Positions 39,171 to 44,599 of a DNA stretch of 44,599 nucleotides are shown here, piece after piece. The number at the start of each line of letters is the position of its first letter. Positions within the stretch are counted from its first letter, which is position 1. The DNA comes from Chloroflexota bacterium (lineage in GTDB: Bacteria; Chloroflexota; Anaerolineae; Anaerolineales; VGOW01), in contig VGOW01000031.1 of assembly GCA_016875735.1 (NCBI GenBank), forward strand, positions 1 to 44,599, read 5' to 3'. The notes below the pieces were generated by a model. That model was not told the DNA's origin and did not search any database. It saw nothing but the letters and a program-made list of their open reading frames with translations. The translations under genes and the position numbers were made by a program.

Positions 39171-40220
39171 CTATTCTTCGCCGTCCGCGTCATCATCGTC
39201 CGCGTCGGCCTTGCCGGTGGGCATCGGCGATTCATTCGCCAGCGCATTCTCCCGCACGGCCTGCTCAATCTGAGCGGCCATCTCCGGGTGCTCGTGCAAA
39301 TAGCGCTTGGCGTTCTCGCGCCCCTGCCCAATGCGGGAATCGTTGTGCGTGTAAAAAGCCCCGCGTTTGGTAATGATCTCCATCGTCGTTCCCAGATCGA
39401 TCAGATCACCCATTTTGCTGATGCCTTCATTATACATGATGTCGAACTCGGCCTCGCGGAACGGCGGCGCAACCTTGTTCTTAACCACCCTCACCCGGGT
39501 GCGGCTGCCGACAACATCCTGCCCTTCCTTAATCGCCTGAATACGGCGCACATCGAGCCGCACGCTCGAATAAAACTTCAGCGCCATGCCGCCCGTCGTC
39601 GTCTCCGGGTTGCCGAACATCACCCCGATCTTCTGCCGCAGTTGATTGGTAAAGATCATGCACGTGTTCGATTGTTTGATCGCCCCCGACAGTTTGCGCA
39701 GAGCCTGACTCATCAGCCGCGCCTGCTGGCCCATCGTGGCGTCGCCCATATCCCCCTCGATCTCGGCCCGCGGCACCAGCGCCGCCACCGAGTCCACCAC
39801 CACCACATCCACCGCGCCCGACCGCACCAGCGTCTCGGCGATCTCCAACGCCTGCTCTCCGGTGTCGGGCTGGGCAATGTAGAGGTTCTCCACATCCACG
39901 CCACACCGCGCGGCGTACGTCGGATCGAGCGCGTGCTCCATATCCACATACGCGCACGTCCCGCCCCTCTTCTGCGCTTCGGCCACGATGTGCTGGCAAA
40001 TGGTCGTCTTGCCCGCCGACTCGGGGCCGTAAATCTCGGTCACCCGCCCTCTCGGCACGCCCCCAATGCCCAGCGCGAGATCGAGTGAAATAGAACCAGT
40101 GGGAATCGCTTCAACCGACAAATGCGAGGCCTCGCCCAATCGCATGAGAGCGCCATCGCCGTATTTCTTTTTGATCTGAGATAATGCCGCATCCAGAGCT
40201 TTGTCTTTTGCGCTTGCCAT
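39171..40220 (-). CDS. recA: Recombinase RecA
   Basis: A 349-residue RecA. Walker A is GPESAGKTT (about 65-73), followed by the catalytic [12 protein letters not shown], Walker [19 protein letters not shown], the L1/L2 loops ([23 protein letters not shown] and [20 protein letters not shown]), [22 protein letters not shown] and an acidic C-terminus ([10 protein letters not shown]). The ATG at 40220 has AGGAG six bases upstream; the upstream in-frame extension crosses the promoter and is rejected. It is transcribed from a good promoter (40246-40274), divergent from the acetyltransferase gene. No known SOS box was recognised in the promoter. Confidence 0.98.
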   Translation of the reverse strand: MASAKDKALDAALSQIKKKYGDGALMRLGEASHLSVEAIPTGSISLDLALGIGGVPRGRVTEIYGPESAGKTTICQHIVAEAQKRGGTCAYVDMEHALDPTYAARCGVDVENLYIAQPDTGEQALEIAETLVRSGAVDVVVVDSVAALVPRAEIEGDMGDATMGQQARLMSQALRKLSGAIKQSNTCMIFTNQLRQKIGVMFGNPETTTGGMALKFYSSVRLDVRRIQAIKEGQDVVGSRTRVRVVKNKVAPPFREAEFDIMYNEGISKMGDLIDLGTTMEIITKRGAFYTHNDSRIGQGRENAKRYLHEHPEMAAQIEQAVRENALANESPMPTGKADADDDDADGEE

Positions 40221-40245
40221 GAAGTCTCCTGTGAGATGTAGCGAG

Positions 40246-40274
40246 AGTGTACAAGAGGCATTAAGATTTCGCAA
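40246..40274 (-). promoter_or_regulatory. Promoter of recA
   Basis: Minus-strand TTGCGA (40269-40274), a 17-base spacer and TACACT (40246-40251). Transcription would start near 40239, giving a leader of about 20 bases with AGGAG. Confidence 0.75.
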
Positions 40275-40278
40275 GTGC

Positions 40279-40284
40279 TATACT
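40279..40284 (+). promoter_or_regulatory. -10 box before the acetyltransferase gene
   Basis: TATACT ends nine bases before the ATG at 40294. There is no clear -35 and no ribosome-binding site, which fits a leaderless transcript. It overlaps the upstream edge of the divergent recA promoter region. Confidence 0.45.
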
Positions 40285-40293
40285 TTCGTCAAC

Positions 40294-41151
40294 ATGCTCA
40301 CCACCGCGGTCAGCATTCGCCCGGCATCGCCCGCTGACCGTTTCCGGCTCGATCACCTCATTCACTCCACCCACATCCTGCACAATCATCTCGATTGGAG
40401 GCCGCCGCACGAGTGGTTGGGCCAGCGCCCCTTTCACTTCGCCCTTCTCGGCGACCGGGTGGTGGGCGCGTTGGCCGCCCCCCCCGATCCGCCCGGTGTG
40501 GCCTGGATCCGTCTGGCCGCCGTCGCCGCCGGTTACCCGATAGATGGCATTCTCAACTTGCTGTGGGATGCGACGTTGGAATCCTGGATCGATCTGCGCG
40601 TGTCACAAGTGAGCTGCATGTTGATCGATCACTGGCTGAAGCCTCATTTGCAGCGACGGGGCTTCGCGTTGCTGAACGATGTTATCGTCCTGCGCCGCCA
40701 GCGCGGCGCGGCCCGTCCGGTGGCAGGGTCGCTGGTCGATGGCGTGCGCCTCCGGTCGGCAAAATCGTCAGACATCGAAGCGATGACCGCAGCGGACAAT
40801 GCCGCCTTCGCGCCGCCATGGCAATACTCGGCGAGCGTGATTCAGCGAGCCATGGGCCAAGCGCGATTTGCCACCGTGGCCGAAGCGGGCAAAGAAGTTG
40901 TGGGCTATCAGATCAGTTCGGGCGGGCGCGAGGGCGGGCACTTGGCGCGGCTGGCCGTGTACCCTCATTTGCAGGGGCAAGGCATTGGCCGCGCGCTCGT
41001 CTCACAAGTGGTGGAGCATTTCGAGAGGCGCGGCGCGTCGCAGATCAGCGTGAATACTCAGCGCGATAATGCCCCTTCCATCGCCATCTATCGCGCCTTC
41101 GGTTTCGAGATCACCGACGAGCATTACGAAGTGTGGCAGTTTACACTGTAG
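40294..41151 (+). CDS. Two-domain GNAT acetyltransferase
   Basis: A 285-residue protein with two GNAT-like halves. The C-terminal half (about 150-285: GVRLRSAKSSDIEAMTAADNAAF ... GGHLARLAVYPHLQGQGIGRALVSQVVEHF ... NTQRDNAPSIAIYRAFGFE) has the acetyl-CoA loop QGQGIG and is the active-looking domain. The N-terminal half (about 5-140: VSIRPASPADRFRLDHLIHST ... LKPHLQRRGFALLNDVIVL) keeps the layout but not the acetyl-CoA loop. Substrate unknown. The ATG at 40294 follows a -10 box by nine bases without a ribosome-binding site. The TAG stop lies at the first base of a hairpin repeat (41151-41172). Confidence 0.87.
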   Translation: MLTTAVSIRPASPADRFRLDHLIHSTHILHNHLDWRPPHEWLGQRPFHFALLGDRVVGALAAPPDPPGVAWIRLAAVAAGYPIDGILNLLWDATLESWIDLRVSQVSCMLIDHWLKPHLQRRGFALLNDVIVLRRQRGAARPVAGSLVDGVRLRSAKSSDIEAMTAADNAAFAPPWQYSASVIQRAMGQARFATVAEAGKEVVGYQISSGGREGGHLARLAVYPHLQGQGIGRALVSQVVEHFERRGASQISVNTQRDNAPSIAIYRAFGFEITDEHYEVWQFTL

Positions 41152-41173
41152 GGGCGACGCTTGCAGTCGCCCT
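41151..41173. repeat. Hairpin repeat at the acetyltransferase stop
   Basis: GGGCGAC (41152-41158), a 7-base loop and GTCGCCC (41166-41172), preceded by TGTAG, which holds the stop codon. It lies between convergent genes and may end both transcripts. The GTAGGGGCGAC motif is known to me as a dispersed repeat style in several phyla. Confidence 0.75.
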
Positions 41174-41192
41174 CGTGCAGTCTCTCCGCATG

Positions 41193-42920
41193 TTACGGCG
41201 GCGGGATGATGAGCGATTGCCCGGCGTAGATCGAGTCGGGGTTCGACAGCCCGTTGGCTCGCACGATGCCTTCCACCGTCACGCCATATTGCTTGGCGAT
41301 GAGGGTGAGCGACTCTCCGGGCCGAACGATGTGCACAACGGGCGTGGGAGTCGGCGGGCCCGGCGGCGCTTCGGTGGGGGCGGGAGTGAGGGTGGGCGCG
41401 GCGGTCGGCATCGTCTGCCCGATGAAGTATTCAGTCAATAGCGATTCCAGATTCGAATCGGTGTGCCGCCGCAGAGCGTTGAAGAAATCGGTGGCGTTCA
41501 CAATGCGATACGCGCCGTTGCGATAGTAGTCTTGCAGAAAGGCAAAGAAAGCGTCGTCTCCGATTTCACCGCGCAGGCCGTGCATGAACTGCGCGCCGCG
41601 CCGCAAGAGGTGGCGCAAATAATCTTCGGTGCCGCGGAACTCGGAAGCGCGGCGGCCCAACAGCCCCTCCGGCTGCCAGTAATTGATTCGCGATTCCCAA
41701 TACCACGAGTCGAGATCGGGGTAAAAGGATTCGATGAAGAGGTACTCGGCGTACATCGGCAGAGATTCATTGAGCCACGGTTGAGTGAACGGGTCGCCCG
41801 ACACCATTTGCCCCCACCACAAACGCGAGACGGCCTGCGGTAATGTGGCAACGAGCAGTGAGTCGGGCTTGCCGTTGTAATCGGCGTAGCCCCGCCCGGC
41901 GTGCAGAATCACTCCGCCCGCCGTTGCCGATCCGAAATACGCATTCTCGGCGATGGCGATGGTGGAATAGGGATAGGCGCCGAAGCGATCGTTGAAGAGG
42001 GCGACCGATTGCGCGGCGGCGGTGAGGGCCGCTTTGCCGGCCTCGGCGTGTTCGGGAAGAAAATAAGAGGCAAGGGAAATGCCGCCTTCGGTTTGAGTGA
42101 GCGATTGATAGTTTGCGCTGGCGGCAAAGGCGATGGTGCGCGCGTTCTTCAGCGCAAACTTCCAATGGCCATTGGCATTGCTCGCCAGTCCGCCGCTCAC
42201 AACGGTGACGTTGGGCGAGGTGTTGACGACGAGATCGTAGTTGGCCGACTCGGCGAAGAGGGGATCGCCTGGCAGGGGGGAAGCCGACTCTTCTCCCACG
42301 ACCACCCAACCCAGCCCCGGCTGATACGGCGTGAGCGCCGGATACCAATTGACAAACTGCACGATGTCGTCTGCGTACCCCACATTGCCAACGGGCGGGC
42401 GAGTGTCGGCGGAAGCGGGGGCGGCGGCCAACCCGTAGTTGAGGGTGACGGTGGTGGCCGCGCCCGGAGTCACGCCGCCGGGCACGATCACTTTCAATGT
42501 GTATCCGCTGTGTTGATAGCTGGCATTGATCATCGTCTCGCCATCGGGCACAACGATGCTGTTGAGGATGAAGGCGTCGGACTGGACGGCGGCGGGCAGT
42601 TGGAAGAGAACGCTATCCCACGTGTCGGGGCCGGGGTTCACGATCTCCACCGCTTGAGTCACTTGCGCGCGGTGGCCGAGATAATCGAGCGTGACTTCGA
42701 AGCGATAGTTGGCGATGATGTTGGGCAGTTGGCCGAGCGGGACAGGCGTGAGGGTGGGGATGAACGGCGCGCCCTCGGCGGTGGGCGAGGGGCTGGGCAA
42801 ACTGCGCGGTGTGAAGGGAGGCAGAACGCCGGGAGTGGCCGTTGCTCCGTCGCAGGCGGTGGGCAAAACGGCGGCGAGGGCAAAGAGGATGACGAGAAGC
42901 AAGCGGCGGCTTCGAGTCAC
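41193..42920 (-). CDS. M1-peptidase-like lipoprotein without the zinc motif, C-terminal LysM domain
   Basis: A 575-residue exported protein. Signal peptide with lipobox LPTAC (C23), Pro/Ser/Thr linker, M1-like N-terminal beta domain ([27 protein letters not shown]), then the M1 catalytic-like domain, a second Pro/Thr linker ([23 protein letters not shown]) and a LysM domain ([45 protein letters not shown]). At the place of HExxHxWWG the sequence is [10 protein letters not shown] (near residue 370), so both zinc histidines and the catalytic glutamate are missing, while the following [12 protein letters not shown], which holds the third ligand, is kept. The GAMEN motif is also absent. It is therefore probably a non-catalytic, peptidoglycan-binding scaffold or sensor. 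It starts 15 bases after the PP2C gene stop. Confidence 0.85.
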   Translation of the reverse strand: MTRSRRLLLVILFALAAVLPTACDGATATPGVLPPFTPRSLPSPSPTAEGAPFIPTLTPVPLGQLPNIIANYRFEVTLDYLGHRAQVTQAVEIVNPGPDTWDSVLFQLPAAVQSDAFILNSIVVPDGETMINASYQHSGYTLKVIVPGGVTPGAATTVTLNYGLAAAPASADTRPPVGNVGYADDIVQFVNWYPALTPYQPGLGWVVVGEESASPLPGDPLFAESANYDLVVNTSPNVTVVSGGLASNANGHWKFALKNARTIAFAASANYQSLTQTEGGISLASYFLPEHAEAGKAALTAAAQSVALFNDRFGAYPYSTIAIAENAYFGSATAGGVILHAGRGYADYNGKPDSLLVATLPQAVSRLWWGQMVSGDPFTQPWLNESLPMYAEYLFIESFYPDLDSWYWESRINYWQPEGLLGRRASEFRGTEDYLRHLLRRGAQFMHGLRGEIGDDAFFAFLQDYYRNGAYRIVNATDFFNALRRHTDSNLESLLTEYFIGQTMPTAAPTLTPAPTEAPPGPPTPTPVVHIVRPGESLTLIAKQYGVTVEGIVRANGLSNPDSIYAGQSLIIPPP

Positions 42921-42935
42921 GGAAAGAATGTGCGA

Positions 42936-43853
42936 TTACAGAGGAGCGATTTCGGCGACGACGGCGGTGATGTTGTCTTCACCGCCCGCTTGATTGGCGG
43001 CGTCCACCAATCGGCGGGCGGCATCCATCAGCGAGGGGGATTCGTGAACGATGGCGGCGATGTGCGCGTCTTCAATCATGCTGTTCAATCCGTCGGAGCA
43101 GAGGAGGATACGGTCGCCGGGCGAGAGATCGACGGTGCGCACTTCGATGTCGATGTTTTCTTTTTCGCCCATCGTGCGATAGACGATGTTGCGCCGCTTG
43201 TGGGTGCGGGCTTGGGCGGGGGTGATTTGTTTGGCGAGCACGAGCTGCTCGACAAGCGAGTGATCGACGGTGAGGCGTTCGAGTTCGCCGTCGAGGCTCT
43301 CGCGGTAAGCGCGGCTGTCGCCGACGTGGGCAATGTGGGCGGTCGTGTCTCCGATGACTACCAGCACCAGCGTGCTTCCCATGTCGGTGCCTTTGGCCGC
43401 GCGCTCGTCCATCACTGCGCGGTTGGCGGCTTCAACAGCGGTTCGGATCCATGCGTCGATCTCGTTATCAGTCAATACCCCATCGGCAAATAATTGAAAG
43501 AGAGATTGAGAGCGGCGGGCCAGCGTGGAAACGACGAGGCCGCTGGCGACTTCTCCGGCAGCGTGGCCGCCCATGCCGTCGGCTACCACAAACAAGCCGA
43601 GCGGGATCGACTGAGACAGATTGACTCGGACGGCCTGAATGGTGAGGAGGCTGTCTTGGTTTTGTTTTCGCTTTTGGCCGACGTTGGTGTATTGGCCGCA
43701 CGAGAGGACGACATCGGGGACGAGCAGAGACCCGCCGCGCTTCGTGACCATCACGGTTTCGGCGTTGGGGTCAACGCCTGCGGCAGAACGCAGGCGCTCA
43801 CTGGAAGAAGGCTCTTCCGTTTCTGAGATCGGTGTGACGGGCGTCTCACTCAT
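42936..43853 (-). CDS. PP2C-type protein serine/threonine phosphatase
   Basis: A 305-residue PPM/PP2C phosphatase that reverses Ser/Thr kinase phosphorylation. The metal-binding motifs are complete: NVGQKRKQNQDSLL, LFVVADGMGGHAAGEVAS, IAHVGDSRAYR, ILLCSDGLNSMI and GGEDNITAVVAEI. The first 50 residues are Ser/Glu/Pro-rich and possibly unstructured. The window's two FHA proteins (protease and cyclase) are logical readers of the same phosphothreonine signals, but no kinase is seen here. The ATG lies eight bases after a TATAAC -10 box with no ribosome-binding site. It is co-directional with the LysM lipoprotein gene, 15 bases away. Confidence 0.95.
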   Translation of the reverse strand: MSETPVTPISETEEPSSSERLRSAAGVDPNAETVMVTKRGGSLLVPDVVLSCGQYTNVGQKRKQNQDSLLTIQAVRVNLSQSIPLGLFVVADGMGGHAAGEVASGLVVSTLARRSQSLFQLFADGVLTDNEIDAWIRTAVEAANRAVMDERAAKGTDMGSTLVLVVIGDTTAHIAHVGDSRAYRESLDGELERLTVDHSLVEQLVLAKQITPAQARTHKRRNIVYRTMGEKENIDIEVRTVDLSPGDRILLCSDGLNSMIEDAHIAAIVHESPSLMDAARRLVDAANQAGGEDNITAVVAEIAPL

Positions 43854-43861
43854 TGGATAGA

Positions 43862-43890
43862 GTTATACATGGGAAGGCAGAAAGGGGCAA
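43862..43890 (-). promoter_or_regulatory. Promoter of the PP2C-LysM lipoprotein operon
   Basis: Minus-strand TTGCCC (43885-43890), a 17-base spacer and TATAAC (43862-43867). The ATG at 43853 is eight bases after the -10, so the transcript is predicted to be leaderless. Confidence 0.65.
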
Positions 43891-43919
43891 GTGGGAAAAT
43901 GCGATGAGTAGCCGCCCCT

Positions 43920-44258
43920 CTACTCTTCCGGCTCAATGGTCAATGTGAGCGGGTAGCCTTCGACGCGGGCGAGGGCGTGGGCTTGCCCCACTTTGTATTT
44001 GGCCTCTTCCAGCGGATACACGCCCACCAGCGCAATGCCGCGCACGTGCGCGGTGTGCGTGACGGCGGCGGCTTTGGGCCACGAGAAACCGAACACATGG
44101 CGCATAACATTGACCACGAAATCATACGGCGTGAGGTCGTCGTTATGGAGCATGACTTTTCCCTTACTGCCCGTATCCTCGGCAACCGTCCATTCGAGTT
44201 CGGTGGCGACTTCGGGGCCGGCGGCTTGTTCGTATCGGGGGTGGGTAGTCTCAGCCAT
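43920..44258 (-). CDS. clpS: ATP-dependent Clp protease adaptor ClpS
   Basis: A 112-residue ClpS, which brings N-degron substrates to ClpAP/ClpCP. The family core is present: VMLHNDDLTPYDFVVNVMRHVFGFSWPKAAAVTHTAHVRGIALVGVYPLEEAKYKVGQAHA, with the acidic and hydrophobic residues that line the N-degron pocket. The ATG at 44258 gives a normal length; an in-frame ATG at 44294 would add 12 residues, and neither has a clear ribosome-binding site. No clp ATPase gene is in the window. An insertion sequence ends about 80 bases upstream and may have displaced its original promoter. Confidence 0.94.
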   Translation of the reverse strand: MAETTHPRYEQAAGPEVATELEWTVAEDTGSKGKVMLHNDDLTPYDFVVNVMRHVFGFSWPKAAAVTHTAHVRGIALVGVYPLEEAKYKVGQAHALARVEGYPLTLTIEPEE

Positions 44259-44337
44259 TCGCGTGAGTCGTCTGCTTTGAGGGTCAGACTGCATGAGGCG
44301 TGGAGGCCTCTCTGACGCCCTCTCGCCAATCCAATTT

Positions 44338-44599
44338 GTAACTGCTCACGCGATTGACGGTTGAAGGAAATGCAAGACTGGCGCACCCAACAGGTTGATC
44401 AACTTCTGAAAGACGTTTTCGCCCGCTCGTTTGGCGGTATTCAACACCGTGGCCAAGGCGGCATAGGCTTGCGCGCCCCAGTCCGAACGAAAGCTGCCCA
44501 TCACCTTGCGGTGGATGACCGATGGCCGCAAGGCACGCTCGCAGGCGTTATTGTCCGACGGCACGTCGGCCCGATGCAGGCAGACCAACAGGTGCGCCC
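44338..44599. mobile_element. End of an IS66-type insertion sequence, truncated by the window edge
   Basis: The transposase C-terminus occupies 44346-44599. Eight bases beyond its stop the sequence GTAACTGCTCACG begins at 44338; IS66-family ends begin with GTAA, so this is the likely terminus. The other end and any 8-base target duplication are outside the window. Confidence 0.65.
44346..44599 (-). CDS. IS66-family transposase, C-terminal part (5' end outside window)
   Basis: The last 84 or so residues of an IS66-type DDE transposase. The diagnostic stretch VPSDNNACERALRPSVIHRKVMGSFRSDWGAQAYAALATVLNTAKRAGENVF contains the DNNxxERxLR motif with the catalytic glutamate and the usual RK...S..GA..YA...S...TA+..G pattern. 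The frame is open to the window edge. The stop at 44346 is eight bases inside the element terminus. Whether the whole gene is intact cannot be seen. Confidence 0.85.
   Translation of the reverse strand, partial: AHLLVCLHRADVPSDNNACERALRPSVIHRKVMGSFRSDWGAQAYAALATVLNTAKRAGENVFQKLINLLGAPVLHFLQPSIA

Noticed and set aside
41901-43493. 530-codon plus-strand frame
   Set aside because: It lies opposite the LysM lipoprotein and PP2C genes, and its product is Gly/Arg/Val-rich without motifs.
1-44599. tRNA or rRNA genes
   Set aside because: I found no cloverleaf with a TTCGAATC-type arm outside coding sequence and no rRNA-like stretch.

Overview
The window is a GC-rich bacterial contig with densely packed genes. 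Long operons with 4-base start/stop overlaps, lipoproteins with Thr/Pro/Ala-rich linkers, an FHA-GAF-cyclase, an FHA-tailed protease, a PP2C phosphatase, RNase Y and many hairpin repeats suggest a member of the Chloroflexota (Anaerolineae-like). That is an inference from style and gene content; no rRNA or tRNA gene is present to confirm it.

Layout. (1) 1-17198, all minus strand: a long catabolic cluster. Read in its direction it runs radical SAM maturase, NMT1/THI5-type ABC importer (permease, ATPase, permease, lipoprotein), nitrilase-family ureidopropionase, dihydropyrimidinase, molybdenum-hydroxylase FAD and 2Fe-2S subunits, amidase, CoxG-like SRPBCC protein, the AllF(FdrA)/AllG pair, a four-helix-bundle gene inside a repeat, a cyclase-family hydrolase, and the molybdopterin subunit, which runs off the left edge. 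Together these look like import, oxidation, ring opening and carbamoyl recovery for an N-heterocycle (pyrimidine, hydantoin or purine-like). (2) 17449-20936, minus: an RRM RNA-binding protein and a large YdiJ-like FAD/Fe-S oxidoreductase. (3) 21001-23631, plus: a clearly AT-richer restriction-modification island (putative endonuclease, C5 methyltransferase, Vsr). (4) 23678-32654, plus: a membrane protease with a C-terminal FHA domain, the glyoxylate bypass (malate synthase, isocitrate lyase) and pyruvate/2-oxoacid dehydrogenase E1 alpha, E1 beta and E2. (5) 32745-34609, plus: two tandem receiver proteins, the first interrupted by an amber codon, and two unknown proteins. (6) 34619-40220, minus: DUF1697, FHA-GAF-class III cyclase, RNase Y, RecX and RecA; divergent from recA is a two-domain acetyltransferase. 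(7) 41193-44258, minus: an M1-peptidase-like lipoprotein with LysM that lacks its zinc motif, a PP2C phosphatase and ClpS; the right edge cuts an IS66-type transposase.

Two layers of structure are not explained by the genes. First, arrays of degenerate 7-base (once 8-base) words, often folding as hairpins, lie between genes and also in frame inside four genes. One of them is split by a four-helix-bundle (23S intervening-sequence type) gene, so that gene is bracketed by 20-base inverted arms matching 19/20. Second, several other hairpin families sit at gene ends and often contain or touch the stop codon. In addition, at least five genes have a -10 box only 6 to 10 bases before the start codon and no ribosome-binding site, which implies leaderless transcripts.
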